Assembly (NCBI GenBank): GCA_021772915.1
Contig: JAJFLB010000018.1
Span: forward strand, 248,001 to 312,000
DNA: 64,000 nucleotides
Direction of reading: 5' to 3'
Origin: Gammaproteobacteria bacterium
GTDB taxonomy: Bacteria > Pseudomonadota > Gammaproteobacteria > Xanthomonadales > SZUA-36
Under the pieces are notes generated by a model. That model searched no databases. It was given only the letters and a program-made list of their open reading frames with translations, and was not told the DNA's origin. Both the position numbers and the translations under genes were made by a program. The number at the start of each line of letters is the position of its first letter. Within the stretch, counting starts at the first letter, position 1. Below, one piece after another: positions 8,731-18,341 of this stretch.

Positions 8731-8915
8731 GCCCTCTGTGGTGTTGGCCAGTTGGTCCGATAAATGCCTTGTCCCTAATTTGTAATCTCGGGGTGGCAAA
8801 TCTGAATGCTGGTGTGCATGTTCGCCGAAGTGCGAAAAGCCTGAAGCGCGGAGCGCCGTCCCACTTGAACCGTTGGTTCAAGGTAATCCGGCCAGCAGCG
8901 GCATCCACGGAGGGT
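8731..8915 (+). ncRNA. ssrS: 6S RNA
   Basis: About 185 nt between zapA and the 5-formyl-THF cyclo-ligase gene, the syntenic place and size of E. coli 6S RNA (184 nt). The closing stem is visible: CCCTCTGTGG (8732-8741) pairs with CCACGGAGGG (8905-8914) with one G-U pair. The conserved 3' half is present as ACTTGAACCGTTGGTTCAAG followed by GCAGCGGCATCCACGGAG, close to the E. coli sequence. A -10-like TAAAAT at 8719-8724 precedes it and a TTTT run follows. 6S RNA binds sigma-70 RNA polymerase and represses transcription in stationary phase. Confidence 0.93.
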
Positions 8916-8985
8916 TTTCTGTTGCCGCTATTCCTTCCAGTTCTCCTCACTGAGGTCCATCAATTTAACCCGATCCACTTTTTTC

Positions 8986-9558
8986 GTGGATAGCAAGGTA
9001 CTGATACGTGGGCAAAAACGTGCCTTGCGGTGCGATATAGCCACTCAACAGCGTGTTGCCCATGACAAGTCAATCCAGCAAAGCGTACTGCGGCTGGTCA
9101 AGTCACACAGTGCCGCTGCCGTGGCTGCATACTGGGCGTTTGATGGTGAACCCGACATCATCCCAGCGTGCAGAAAATTGCTGGATGATGGAACCGCAAT
9201 AGCGCTCCCGGTAATCACAGGTGGCAAAACAGGCTGCATGAGGTTTCACAAGTGGTGCCGCGATAGCGTGCTGAAAAGCAGTCATTTCGGCATTTCCGAG
9301 CCACAGCAAACACCGGAAGTACCACTTTTGAGCTTGGATATGTTATTGATTCCGTTGGTCGCCTATGACCGGGTTGGAAACCGTCTGGGCATGGGTGCAG
9401 GTTATTATGACCGTCACCTCGAGCCACTACGCGACTTGAGTTCACCACTGAGGGTTGGCATTGCTTACAGCGTGCAGGCACTAGATCGAATCACTGCCAA
9501 TGACTGGGATATACCACTGCACGGTGTGGTCACCGAAAATGGATGGCTTGAGTTTTAG
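8986..9558 (+). CDS. fau: 5-formyltetrahydrofolate cyclo-ligase
   Basis: A 190-residue enzyme of the 5-FCL (YgfA/MTHFS) family, which converts 5-formyl-THF to 5,10-methenyl-THF with ATP in the cytoplasm. The signature NRLGMGAGYYDRHL near residue 130 supplies the phosphate-binding loop, and an N-terminal RGQKRALR contains the conserved basic residues. The start is a GTG at 8986, about 70 bp after the 6S RNA. In E. coli this gene (ygfA) is transcribed together with ssrS, so co-transcription here is likely. Confidence 0.92.
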   Translation: MDSKVLIRGQKRALRCDIATQQRVAHDKSIQQSVLRLVKSHSAAAVAAYWAFDGEPDIIPACRKLLDDGTAIALPVITGGKTGCMRFHKWCRDSVLKSSHFGISEPQQTPEVPLLSLDMLLIPLVAYDRVGNRLGMGAGYYDRHLEPLRDLSSPLRVGIAYSVQALDRITANDWDIPLHGVVTENGWLEF

Positions 9559-9597
9559 CCCCTAATGTAAGATCAGCGAACACACGAGGAGAATTGA

Positions 9598-10065
9598 ATG
9601 AAGCAATGGCTGGTTAAAAGTGAACCGGGCGTTTTTAGTGTTGACGACCTGGCGCAATGCCCGAACCAGACACGTTTCTGGAAGCATGTGCGTAATTATC
9701 AGGCCCGCAATTTTATCCGCGACGATATGCAGATTGGTGACCGGGTGTTTTTCTACCACTCCAATACAGACATTCCGGCAATCGTTGGCGTGGCGGAATG
9801 TGCGTCAGGACCCTATCCTGATCCGGAAGCCCTAAATCCAGATTCCAGGTATTTCGACCCCAAGAGTACTCGGGAGGAGCCACGTTGGTTCCTCGTTGAT
9901 ATCCGCTTGCTCAGCAAGCTGAATCAACCGATATCGCTTAAACTCATCAAACAACACGCCACTGAACTTGGTGATCTGCCATTGATCCGCCGTGGTAACC
10001 GGCTGTCCGTCATGCCCGTTGCAACCCGGCAGTGGGATTACATCATGTCCTTGCAAGCCGCGTGA
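9598..10065 (+). CDS. EVE (PUA-like) domain protein
   Basis: A 155-residue single-domain EVE protein related to human THYN1 and bacterial YgfA-neighbour proteins. It opens [18 protein letters not shown] and contains [18 protein letters not shown] and [10 protein letters not shown], the conserved elements of the fold. EVE domains bind modified bases in DNA or RNA; the ligand here is unknown. The ATG has GAGGAG about 8 bases upstream. Its stop overlaps the GTG start of rpiA by 4 bp, so the two are translationally coupled. Confidence 0.88.
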   Translation: MKQWLVKSEPGVFSVDDLAQCPNQTRFWKHVRNYQARNFIRDDMQIGDRVFFYHSNTDIPAIVGVAECASGPYPDPEALNPDSRYFDPKSTREEPRWFLVDIRLLSKLNQPISLKLIKQHATELGDLPLIRRGNRLSVMPVATRQWDYIMSLQAA

Positions 10066-10715
10066 CCCAGGATGAATTAAAACGTCTGGTCGGGGAAGCT
10101 GCCCTGGACCATGTCCGGCCCGACAGTATTATCGGTGTTGGTACCGGCAGCACGGTCAATTGCTTTATTGATGCGCTTACACGCAGCAAGGTCCGTGTTG
10201 AAGCAGCGGTATCCAGCTCAGAAGCAACCACCCGGCTGTTACAGACCGGCGGAATCCGGGTGATTGACCTGAACCAGACAGGTGGCCTGGATGTGTATAT
10301 CGATGGCGCGGACGAGTTTGATCCACATCGCCGTTTGATCAAGGGTGGTGGTGGTGCGCTGACAAGAGAGAAAATTATCGCTGCCGGGAGCAGTAAGTTC
10401 GTCTGTATTGCAGATCAAAGCAAGCAGGTAAAGGTCCTCGGCGCTTTTCCCCTGCCCATTGAAGTGATCCCACTTGCTCGCAGTCTGGTCGCACGCAAAA
10501 TGGCCGCACTGGGTGGGCAACCCATATGGCGTGAAGGGTTTACCACCGATAACGGTAACTGGATACTGGATATCCATAATCTGGACCTGGTTGACCCCAC
10601 GGGAATGGAAAAGACCATCAATGAACTCACCGGTGTCGTGACTTGCGGAATTTTTGCCCTGCGGCCCGCCGACCTGGTTTTAGTTGCCACCGAGCACGGT
10701 ATAAAGCAGTTCTAG
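10062..10715 (+). CDS. rpiA: Ribose-5-phosphate isomerase A
   Basis: A 217-residue cytoplasmic enzyme that interconverts ribose 5-phosphate and ribulose 5-phosphate in the pentose phosphate pathway. The protein reads [17 protein letters not shown] from the second residue, [17 protein letters not shown] for the phosphate loop, YIDGADEFD with the catalytic Asp, and [12 protein letters not shown] with the catalytic Lys and Glu. The start is placed at the GTG at 10062, which overlaps the EVE stop codon and gives the usual MTQDELK N-terminus. A frame extension back to 10032 is possible but unlikely. Confidence 0.96.
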   Translation: MTQDELKRLVGEAALDHVRPDSIIGVGTGSTVNCFIDALTRSKVRVEAAVSSSEATTRLLQTGGIRVIDLNQTGGLDVYIDGADEFDPHRRLIKGGGGALTREKIIAAGSSKFVCIADQSKQVKVLGAFPLPIEVIPLARSLVARKMAALGGQPIWREGFTTDNGNWILDIHNLDLVDPTGMEKTINELTGVVTCGIFALRPADLVLVATEHGIKQF

Positions 10716-10777
10716 CGTTTGGTGTCGAACTGATTATTTTTTGGTTGTTGGCCGACGAAACCGTCACCGGGAACCCT

Positions 10778-10837
10778 GTAGGACTGACCAGCTTGCTGGT
10801 CGGGAAAATTCCCGACGACGCCGTCGTCGGTCCTACG
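10778..10837. repeat. REP-like doublet, copies 4 and 5
   Basis: Two REP-like palindromes face each other: GTAGGACTGACCAGC-ttg-CTGGTCGGGAA at 10778-10806 and TTCCCGACGACG-ccg-TCGTCGGTCCTACGG from 10809. They lie between the convergent rpiA and thioredoxin-fold lipoprotein genes and may act as a bidirectional terminator. The TAG of the right-hand copy (minus strand, 10833-10835) is the stop codon of the lipoprotein gene. Confidence 0.8.
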
Positions 10838-12077
10838 GATCAGGAAAAGTTTCGGCAAGTAGCTCATCCATGAGGTTATTAAACTCAGTGGTAAATTGCC
10901 GGTAGTGCTCACCGGTCGCGGGTCCCGAAAAACCAGTGTGGATTTTACGTACGTCACCCCGGCGGTCTACAAATATCAAGGTTGGGAAAGCCAACACAGC
11001 GTTCAGCATGGGCAGGGTCTGCGCGGCCAGCGCTTTGTCAGACGTGCCGGCAATTAGCAAATCAAAATCAATATCGTGTTTGGAACGCAATGCTTTGCCC
11101 TGCCGTGCGGCTGCCTCAAAATCCTCGACATGTTCGTAGAGCAAGGTAATGATTTCCAATCCGCGGGTATGGTTCTCCCGGTAGTACCTGGACAGAAACT
11201 CCGTCTCATCGGCGCAGTTCGGACACCAGGTACCCGCCAGGGTCACCAACACGACCTTACCTCGATATTTTTCATCCACCAGCGAAACCGGCCCACCGTC
11301 AAGATCAGGAAATGTGAAGTCAATCCCGTCATATCCATCTTTCAGATAGGTCAGGGAGTACGCATCTGGTAGTTGCGCATCAAAATCCTTTCGCGCGGTC
11401 CAACTTTCGTGCCAACGGGTACCCGACCAGAAGTCACCTCGCAGCGTGTTGGGAGTGGTCATCCGAGCCGTAAATACGAATGCGTGAGCACCGTCAAAAG
11501 TAGACAGGTACAAGCCATCACCGTCCACCTCCCCCGCCAGATAACGATAATCGCCCAGGGGTGTCAAAAAGGTTCCAACGAGCTTACTGCCTTGCTGGTC
11601 AAACTCGCCTATGGCATCGGACTCGTTGCCTTCGTCATCCACAAATTTGACCTGCCACCGACCGGTAAACTCGCTTTCTGCCTGCGGTTGCGGAACAAAA
11701 CGGTAACCTGTCTCCAGTTCACCAGTGACTTGCATCAGTTGCTCATAACCCCGCTTGACCAGACTCAGGCTGCCTTGTAACCGGTCTCCATCCTGCTGAA
11801 GCAGTAATGTATTGTTGAAGGCCGGAAAAAACAAACGCCATAGATTCCCTTGCCTGGAAACCTCGGGAACATCAATTTTTTCCTGGCCATTCATCAACCA
11901 GGCGTTCTGACCATCAACCCCAAGCTGTAGCTGAACCGGCAGTTCCACGTCCGGCAAATGGATGATCAAACGCCAGGCTGTTACCAACTCGTTGTGATTC
12001 GTTTTTTCAGTACCAACGTCTTCATGGTTGCAGGCGAAGAGCATCAAGACCAATACAAGGGCAGGCAAGTGTCGCAT
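10833..12077 (-). CDS. Thioredoxin-fold (TlpA/ResA-like) lipoprotein
   Basis: A 414-residue exported protein. The N-terminus MRHLPALVLVLMLFAC is a lipoprotein signal with the lipidated Cys at 16. Residues about 30-250 form a beta-rich region of unknown type. A TlpA/AhpC-like thioredoxin domain follows, with the active site GTWCPNCADE and the cis-Pro region AFPTLIFVD. It probably reduces or oxidises thiols in the periplasm; the partner is unknown. The stop codon is the TAG inside a REP element, and the last residues (ETFPDP) are next to it, so the C-terminus may have been altered by that insertion. Confidence 0.8.
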   Translation of the reverse strand: MRHLPALVLVLMLFACNHEDVGTEKTNHNELVTAWRLIIHLPDVELPVQLQLGVDGQNAWLMNGQEKIDVPEVSRQGNLWRLFFPAFNNTLLLQQDGDRLQGSLSLVKRGYEQLMQVTGELETGYRFVPQPQAESEFTGRWQVKFVDDEGNESDAIGEFDQQGSKLVGTFLTPLGDYRYLAGEVDGDGLYLSTFDGAHAFVFTARMTTPNTLRGDFWSGTRWHESWTARKDFDAQLPDAYSLTYLKDGYDGIDFTFPDLDGGPVSLVDEKYRGKVVLVTLAGTWCPNCADETEFLSRYYRENHTRGLEIITLLYEHVEDFEAAARQGKALRSKHDIDFDLLIAGTSDKALAAQTLPMLNAVLAFPTLIFVDRRGDVRKIHTGFSGPATGEHYRQFTTEFNNLMDELLAETFPDP

Positions 12078-12303
12078 TCCCGGATTCCGTCACCAATGTT
12101 GCCGCTCAGGGTAACAGACCCACTGATGATTTTCGCCGGCAATCAACAGCACTACCCGGAGTAGGTTGTTTTCTGCTTGCAGCAGGGCTCAGAGCATAAA
12201 TAGTTGCGTTACTAATGCAGGAATTTCCGGTAAAATCCTCTGTCCTATTCATTCTCAGTTTAACTTCTGAAATTAACCCAGGCTTTTTAAACAGGACATC
12301 AAC

Positions 12304-12600
12304 ATGAAACCATTTTATTATGCATTATTTACGACCCTTCTGGCGACATCTTCAGCCATGGCCGGAGACGCCGAAGCGGGTAAAGCCAAAGCGGTAATGT
12401 GTGCCGCCTGTCACGGTGCCACGGGAACCAGCGTCAACCCCATGTGGCCCAACCTGGCCGGTCAGCATGAACTTTACCTCGCCAAGCAGATCAAGGACTT
12501 TCGCGACGGCGCCCGCAAGGACCCAATGATGGCACCCCTGGTGGCTGGCCTCAGCGATGCTGACATCGCAAATCTGGCTGCATTTTACGCCGCCCAGTAG
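12304..12600 (+). CDS. Small periplasmic c-type cytochrome (cytochrome c553 type)
   Basis: A 98-residue protein with a cleavable signal peptide (about residues 1-20, ending SSAMA) and one class I cytochrome c domain. The heme is attached at CAACH, and a Met in DPMMAPLV is the probable sixth ligand. It is close in sequence to the two heme domains fused to the oxidase subunit II at 59.5 kb (shared patterns N-L-A-G-Q, Q-I-K-D-F-R-x-G), so it may pass electrons to that oxidase or accept them from the amine dehydrogenase. It is followed by a clear terminator. Confidence 0.9.
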   Translation: MKPFYYALFTTLLATSSAMAGDAEAGKAKAVMCAACHGATGTSVNPMWPNLAGQHELYLAKQIKDFRDGARKDPMMAPLVAGLSDADIANLAAFYAAQ

Positions 12601-12613
12601 ATCTCGATATGAG

Positions 12614-12643
12614 AAGTGCCGGAGCTCAACTGCGGCACTTTTT
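12614..12643 (+). terminator. Rho-independent terminator after cytochrome c gene
   Basis: An 8-bp stem AAGTGCCG / CGGCACTT with an 11-base loop is followed by TTT, 13 bp after the stop codon. A second 8-bp hairpin (AACTCACG / CGTGAGTT, 12682-12709) lies downstream in the same gap and may serve either strand. Confidence 0.8.
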
Positions 12644-12748
12644 CCACAAGCTTTCCGGACCAAAAACGGTTTCTTGTTTACAACTCACGCTTATTCGCGT
12701 ACGTGAGTTTTCAGACACAGTGAACTCCTGCAGCGGAACAACTTACGT

Positions 12749-15136
12749 TTAGTGCGAATAGCTGATCGTTCTCTCCGTGACTTTGTTTGCCTCTATATCC
12801 TCAGCATAAAACCACATGCGTTTCTTGCCAAATGTCTGGTACATTTCGAGCTGGTCATCATAGTGCAGACTTTGCTCACCGGCCGGATTGATAAATGCAT
12901 TTTGCCCAGGAGGTGTTACCTCCCACCCAACTATGCCATTTTCCTTCAAAACGATCATATTGTTTTCAGTACCTCGATTTTGTTCGATTGATGCAATCCT
13001 GAGTTCGTCACTACCGGCCTGTGGAATACCCAGAAAGTTGATCGGTGAAAACGGTCTCTTCGCAACAGGTAATAAAAAGGCTGATGTATCGCCACCCTGC
13101 TCTGCTGCCAGTAAATCAAGTGCTGCAGAAAGCGATTGTAAAATGAGCGTTGCGGCTTGCTCACCATTGAGGAGATCATATCCACCGCGACCAGACAACG
13201 ACTCTATGACCGCCTTCACGCCGGTTTGAATATTTGTACCAGCAGCGGTTGGTGTTTCTGCTGTCGGATATCCCGTCATTGAAAACGGTGCAAATACGTC
13301 ACCGAGATCATCGGCCAGAACTTTCTTGAGTAATTCGCCCACAAAAGTGCGAAAAATCGCCGTCGCGGCACCGTCGTAGTTGCCGTCCCGATCACGATCG
13401 AGTGACTGTCCGTCCCAACGTTGCAAAATCCCGTTCGCCGTCAGCAGCCGTTCATCTGCGTGTGCATGGATGGCACTATCTATCAGTGGCAGTAAATACG
13501 CAGCATGAACATCAGCGTATGAACTCTCTGTCAGCAATGCCCACGCGTCATTGGCTGTAAATACATCGCGGCTTGCCAGTGCGTTGTTTAGAAGATCAAC
13601 ACGATCAGCCGCGGACCAACTGAAAAAAAAGAAGTCCGGATTCATGACGCCAAGTCCGGGTTTGTTGTTCCAGTTGGCGAGAAAACCAGACGTCGGATTT
13701 TTGATATGCGGGTTTGCCCGCTCGATAGGCAAACGATTGAGCCAATCCATGCTTCCGTCACCCGTTACCGGAAATCGATTGTCATGGCCGGCAGCTCGTT
13801 GCGGATAATGACCACCAAAAAAATATCCGATGTTGCCATGCACATCCGCAAAATACATGTTGACGTTTATTGCCGACTTGGCCGCCTCGCCTTTCCAGGA
13901 CTCAAAATCCCGGGTGTGTGTAGCCGCGAGCCACGCCAGCAACGTATCCAGTTCACGACCAGCCCAGGCTCTGTGTTTTGCATACACAACACCGGCATCC
14001 AGGTCTTCGAGAATGATTGGGCCGTGCACAGATCGATAGACGTCAAGATAGACGGCATCACCGCCACGCACCCGGATAACTTCGACACGATGCATTAAAT
14101 CCCGATACTTCCCTTGGTACCAATATCCTCGCGACTTGTCCGGGTCAAGCTGCTCTGCATAGATATCAACGATGTCACCGGCACCCCAGGTGCTGCCCCA
14201 GGCAATCGACTTGTTATGTCCGAACATAATCATCGGGTACGCGAAGGGCGTGTTGCCGACGACGTCAATTCCACCGCCGTGCAGACCGACTGAGTACACA
14301 TAGGCCGGGTTGAACCAGCCGAACTGCGGTCCGTTAACGAGAATGGAATTCGCACCTTCGACTTTGTCCTTGCCAATCACATAACAATTACTCATGCCGG
14401 TGGTTACCGGCCCGGCAGTCGCCGGGTAATTGACGGCGGCATCCATCGCCTGGGCTCTGCCGGCGAGATTGTCCGGCACCGGGACCGACCAGTCATCGCC
14501 GGGAATAGTGGTGGGCGCGTCGTTGGTGAAACGTGGGTTTAGAAGATCAAATAACCGCGATGCTTTTGCCTCTCCGTGCCGGGAGACCAGCGACTGGTAG
14601 ATTTTCAGATTATAAAGCTCGGTATTAAAGTCGCCATAGCGGTTTGCCATGGTGCCGACAAAAATCATTGCGACATCATAAGCTGTCCAGTCGCCCGGCT
14701 CGAATTGATGGTCAAGAAACTGCTTTGGCATCAGTGCATCGGCGTTGGTACGAATTTCGCTGAGCCATGCGTTCATACCGGCAGCAAAGCCGGCAAAAAC
14801 GTCCTGATCCTCTTCCGCAAGCCCATCCAACTGCTGGTGAATGGAGGCCGGATCAAATAGCCTGCGGGTGTCTTTATCATAGTCCAGGTAGTGTGCGCCA
14901 AGCACTTCGGCAACCATACCCTGCGTAGTGCGCCGGGTCATTTCCATCTGGAACAGGCGATCCTGAGCCACCGCGTAACCATAACCGTAATAAAGCCCAT
15001 AAATATCATCCGCATAGATATGTGGAACACCATAATTGTCACGCACCAGGCGGACTTGCTTTGGCAGCTCCTGCGACTTGATGCTTACGCAGCCGTGCAG
15101 CAGCAGTGCAATTGGAAGGATGAGAATTTTTTTCAT
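12749..15136 (-). CDS. Penicillin-acylase family Ntn-hydrolase, lipoprotein
   Basis: A 795-residue member of the penicillin amidase/AHL acylase family (S45), which hydrolyses acyl-amide bonds after self-cleavage into alpha and beta chains. The N-terminus MKKILILPIALLLHGC is a lipoprotein signal (Cys16). The alpha-chain region (to about 248) contains RDNYGVPHIYADD and YGYAVAQDRLFQME, both typical. The nucleophile is Ser249 in TTGMSNCYVIG; FGHNKSIAWGST follows in the beta chain. The residue before the nucleophile is Met rather than the common Gly or Ala. Neighbours are a TonB receptor and an amidase lipoprotein. Substrate could be N-acyl amino acids, acyl-homoserine lactones or beta-lactams; the sequence does not decide. 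Confidence 0.88.
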   Translation of the reverse strand: MKKILILPIALLLHGCVSIKSQELPKQVRLVRDNYGVPHIYADDIYGLYYGYGYAVAQDRLFQMEMTRRTTQGMVAEVLGAHYLDYDKDTRRLFDPASIHQQLDGLAEEDQDVFAGFAAGMNAWLSEIRTNADALMPKQFLDHQFEPGDWTAYDVAMIFVGTMANRYGDFNTELYNLKIYQSLVSRHGEAKASRLFDLLNPRFTNDAPTTIPGDDWSVPVPDNLAGRAQAMDAAVNYPATAGPVTTGMSNCYVIGKDKVEGANSILVNGPQFGWFNPAYVYSVGLHGGGIDVVGNTPFAYPMIMFGHNKSIAWGSTWGAGDIVDIYAEQLDPDKSRGYWYQGKYRDLMHRVEVIRVRGGDAVYLDVYRSVHGPIILEDLDAGVVYAKHRAWAGRELDTLLAWLAATHTRDFESWKGEAAKSAINVNMYFADVHGNIGYFFGGHYPQRAAGHDNRFPVTGDGSMDWLNRLPIERANPHIKNPTSGFLANWNNKPGLGVMNPDFFFFSWSAADRVDLLNNALASRDVFTANDAWALLTESSYADVHAAYLLPLIDSAIHAHADERLLTANGILQRWDGQSLDRDRDGNYDGAATAIFRTFVGELLKKVLADDLGDVFAPFSMTGYPTAETPTAAGTNIQTGVKAVIESLSGRGGYDLLNGEQAATLILQSLSAALDLLAAEQGGDTSAFLLPVAKRPFSPINFLGIPQAGSDELRIASIEQNRGTENNMIVLKENGIVGWEVTPPGQNAFINPAGEQSLHYDDQLEMYQTFGKKRMWFYAEDIEANKVTERTISYSH

Positions 15137-15227
15137 ATCTTTAACTCTTCAATAATTTAGGTCTTTAGTTTTACCGTCAATACATAGAGGGCGCGCAAGC
15201 GTACCCTCTTTTACAAATTGGCACTTT

Positions 15228-15635
15228 TTACTTTTGTGAAAACCAGGTCACAGTAACACCATAAGTTCTTGGTGGACCCCACACACCGATAACCCCGGGG
15301 CCGATCACCTAGCTGTGGGAGAAATAAGCCTCATTCGTGAGGTTCTTGCCCCACAGGGTAACCTGCCATTGATCATCATTGCTACTCCAGCCAACACGGG
15401 CGTCGAGCACGGCCTGCTCATCGATTACCGTGCCCCTAAAAAGGTAGTTGGTGATCTGTTCATCGACGTGGCCAAACCCCAGGTGGAAGTCCAAAGAACC
15501 ACTGCCAATCGGCAGATTATGGTCTGCCACCAGCTTGTAAGCGGTGTCCGAAAAACTGGAAGTTATCAGTTTCCAGTAGGGTAAACTCGGTTTCGAGGCC
15601 ATAAATGTAGGCCGAACCGACATCATGGGGGGTTC
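15228..15635 (-). pseudogene. Decayed TonB-dependent receptor, C-terminal fragment
   Basis: The C-terminal part of a second TonB receptor, similar to the intact neighbour. DVGSAYIYGLETEF (about 15600-15625) is readable in one frame. YKLVADHNLPIGSGSLDF through VTLWGKNLTNEAYFSHS is in another frame, with about 45 residues missing between them relative to the intact protein. At 15309-15311 a TAG replaces the Tyr codon found in the intact copy (SHSYRIGPG), and the frame continues as VIGPGVIGVWGPPRTYG to a TAA at 15228. An internal deletion, a frameshift and a nonsense codon show a dead tandem duplicate. Confidence 0.85.
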
Positions 15636-15706
15636 TTGATGATTAGAGAAAGGCCTATCATCGCTGAGGTTTGCGACGACTGAAATCGCAGCTCCTGTAA
15701 TGAAAG

Positions 15707-15726
15707 AGGGCGCCAACAGGCGCCCT
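15707..15726 (-). terminator. Probable terminator after the TonB receptor gene
   Basis: A perfect 8-bp GC-rich stem, AGGGCGCC / GGCGCCCT, with a 4-base loop. On the minus strand it is followed by CTTTC, 67 bp beyond the stop of the intact receptor gene. The U-run is short. Confidence 0.55.
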
Positions 15727-15792
15727 TGCAATGCTTCGTTCATGAGCCCGGCGCTCAATGAACATTTACGTTAGTACTAAAACTCTGACATT

Positions 15793-18054
15793 CTAAAAAA
15801 CCATCTTGGCGGTGAGGCCATAAGTCACCGGATCACTCCAGACACCAACCGATCCAGGACCAATTCGGTAGGAATGGGAAACATAGCGTTCATCGGTCAG
15901 GTTTTTGCCCCACAGAACCACTTGGTACCTGCCCTCTGGCGATGTCCAGCTTACACTCGCATCAAGCAGCTTGGCTGCTTCGATGATCGTCTCCGTGAGT
16001 GTTGGGTAATCATTAAACTGATCATCAACAAACGCATATTGAGCCCTGAAATTAATCTCGCCGGAACTGATTGGTGTTTTGTAATCCAGAACCACTGTGT
16101 AGGAATTCTTCGGTGACTGGCGCAATGGCAGCCCGGAAAAATCCTGCGGACCAGATGCCGTGTTCAACGTCAGCCCGGAGATTTCTGTATCAAGATAAGC
16201 GTAATATCCGGAAATTGAGAAATTTTCGGTTGCCCTCCAAAAGTAATCGATTTCCACACCAAAAATGTCCGCGCTGCCTACGTTAGTCGTCTGGAACGTA
16301 CCAAAGGCTGAACCGGGAACCGGGCCAAACCGGACAACCTGCAGATCCGTGTAGTCCATGAAGTAAACCGAGGCATTGATGCGCAGGGTGTTATTTGCGA
16401 AATCACCTTTGAAGCCCACTTCATAGTTGATAACATCTTCAGGATTGACCGGATTGGTCGCAGCAGATGCAACGCCCTGCGAACCTGCGAAACCACCCGA
16501 TTTATAACCCGTTGATATGGTACCGTAATACATCAGGTCATCATTCACACGGAATTGCGCCGACAGCATGGGTGAAAAGTCTGTCCAGGAGTCTGAAGCG
16601 GGTAGCTCAAACACCTCGGCGATAATCCTCAAGCTCGAACCTACACCCCCACAAGGCGCGAAATTAGGAAATCCCGCAGCTGCTTTTACTGCCTCGGGCA
16701 GACCGCAGTTGACAGCAGTGGCAATATAATCACGCTCATCCTTCGTAAAACGCCCACCGGCCGTCAGCGTCCAGCGATCATTCAGATGCCAGTTGGCCTG
16801 TCCGTAAGCTGCATGACTCGTGGTCTCGTTTTGAGTGCGCGTGTATTCGTTACCGACCGTGACCTGCCCGGTCGCTTCCGTATTCCTATCGAGCTTGAAT
16901 TGCTCCACACGATCCGTGTCTTCCGTGAAGTAGTACAAGCCAGCCACGTAATCAAAGCTGCCGCCAGTCTCTGAAGTCCAACGCAATTCCTGGGAGAAGG
17001 TCTCGATTGCTTCGTTTATATCGTCATTAACATCGACGCCATAAACCCCGGCAGCTAAATTAAAGCCACCACCGGCGGGCGCACCAATCGATTCCATATT
17101 AAATCTGGATTCGGTATCGCGATATCCCGTGATGGTCGTCACGACACCTTTTGCGAATTCTATATCGCCCTGCAAACTTATACCTGAAACTTCACGATAC
17201 GAGAATCCATCGATTGGCGACGCATTCGTTCCGGGCCGACCGGCACCCAGCGTTGTCGCCGTCCCAACATAATCAAAATTCCCGTTGGCAATGGGTGCAC
17301 GTCCCATGGCGTCCCGATCGTCCTCCATGTAATCTGCTGACAGCAGCCATTTTGATGAATCCAGGCTCAGTTGCAATTGTCCCCTCACGGATGAGTAGTC
17401 CTCGTTCTGAACATCCTTGTTTAGTAGCGTATTGCGGACGAAACCGTCATGTTCACGATGATTAAACACCAGCTTGCCGGACAAGCTCTCGCTCAAAGGG
17501 CCGGAAACGAGACCCTGGTACCTCAAGATTCCTTCGTTACCTACCGTCAGGGCGGCTTTTGCAACAAACGTGTCTGTGGGTTTTGAGGTCACGACGTTGA
17601 TGGCACCGGCGATCGCGTTACGCCCAAACAATGTGCCCTGTGGGCCTTTTAATACTTCAATGCGCTCCAGATCAAACATGTCAAAATTAATGCCCGCCTG
17701 ACGCCCGATATAGACACCATCGAGAAACAGTGCAACCGAATTGTCGAGCCCGGCACCATCATCCGCAGAAGTGATACCGCGTATTGCAATAAGTACCTGG
17801 CCTGGCGCAAATTCTGCGTAGGCCATACCGGGGACATTCATCGCGATGGTTGTTCCATCAAAAATTCCCGCAGCGTTCAGTTGTTGCGCACCAAGTGCCG
17901 TAACCGCTATTGGCACATCCTGAATATTCTGTTCCCTGTATTGGGCGGTAACAATAACCTCCTCAAGCTCCTGTGCGTTCACCGTGCCAAACATGGCCGC
18001 AGTCATCAGCAGACTCAAACCACACTTCAAAATTCCGACTCTTGTACGCATCAT
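15793..18054 (-). CDS. TonB-dependent outer-membrane receptor
   Basis: A 753-residue outer-membrane transporter. A signal peptide (to about residue 27, VNAQ) is followed by ELEEVIVTAQYREQNIQDVP, the TonB box and start of the plug domain. The plug contains GVYIGRQAG and LERIEVLKGPQGTLFGRN. The barrel follows and ends in the aromatic residue of GLTAKMVF. The type is the large Sphingomonad/marine family of receptors for organic substrates rather than a classic siderophore receptor. The start at 18054 has GAGGA at the right spacing. A 28-bp palindrome lies 47 bp upstream. Flanking acylase and amidase lipoproteins suggest import of an acyl-amide compound. Confidence 0.93.
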   Translation of the reverse strand: MMRTRVGILKCGLSLLMTAAMFGTVNAQELEEVIVTAQYREQNIQDVPIAVTALGAQQLNAAGIFDGTTIAMNVPGMAYAEFAPGQVLIAIRGITSADDGAGLDNSVALFLDGVYIGRQAGINFDMFDLERIEVLKGPQGTLFGRNAIAGAINVVTSKPTDTFVAKAALTVGNEGILRYQGLVSGPLSESLSGKLVFNHREHDGFVRNTLLNKDVQNEDYSSVRGQLQLSLDSSKWLLSADYMEDDRDAMGRAPIANGNFDYVGTATTLGAGRPGTNASPIDGFSYREVSGISLQGDIEFAKGVVTTITGYRDTESRFNMESIGAPAGGGFNLAAGVYGVDVNDDINEAIETFSQELRWTSETGGSFDYVAGLYYFTEDTDRVEQFKLDRNTEATGQVTVGNEYTRTQNETTSHAAYGQANWHLNDRWTLTAGGRFTKDERDYIATAVNCGLPEAVKAAAGFPNFAPCGGVGSSLRIIAEVFELPASDSWTDFSPMLSAQFRVNDDLMYYGTISTGYKSGGFAGSQGVASAATNPVNPEDVINYEVGFKGDFANNTLRINASVYFMDYTDLQVVRFGPVPGSAFGTFQTTNVGSADIFGVEIDYFWRATENFSISGYYAYLDTEISGLTLNTASGPQDFSGLPLRQSPKNSYTVVLDYKTPISSGEINFRAQYAFVDDQFNDYPTLTETIIEAAKLLDASVSWTSPEGRYQVVLWGKNLTDERYVSHSYRIGPGSVGVWSDPVTYGLTAKMVF

Positions 18055-18100
18055 TTTATTCCTCGTGGGTAGAACACTTATAAGCTGTTTGTGGGCAGCT

Positions 18101-18128
18101 TAAAATACTTTATACTTAAAGTATTTTA
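18101..18128. promoter_or_regulatory. Perfect 28-bp AT-rich palindrome upstream of TonB receptor
   Basis: TAAAATACTTT - ATACTT - AAAGTATTTTA: two perfect 11-bp arms around a 6-bp spacer, 47 bp upstream of the receptor start. Position and symmetry indicate an operator for a dimeric regulator, overlapping -10-like sequences (TATAAA, TAAAAT) on the minus strand. No regulator gene is adjacent. The rest of 18055-18341 shows nothing else I can support. Confidence 0.55.
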
Positions 18129-18341
18129 CAATAGTTTATACCTAAATTAATTGGAATAACAAGTTAAAAAAGAGTTCTAGCTGTTTGACCCTTGTTTTTG
18201 AAATTATATTACGGACTGTTTCCTGTTCCATCCAAAGCGATACAATAATTCAGAATATACTTCTGATCCTGTAATGTAACATATTTACGATGGGCCTGGT
18301 GTCCACGCAAGGGAGGACAATCAGAAACCGTAGCATTCAGC

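Noticed and set aside
8769-8993. A small open frame between zapA and the cyclo-ligase gene
   Set aside because: It lies on the 6S RNA, whose stem and conserved 3' half are clear.
15309-15758. A 149-codon frame taken as a small gene
   Set aside because: Only its C-terminal half is receptor-like; the N-terminal half is out of frame or intergenic, so this is a pseudogene fragment.
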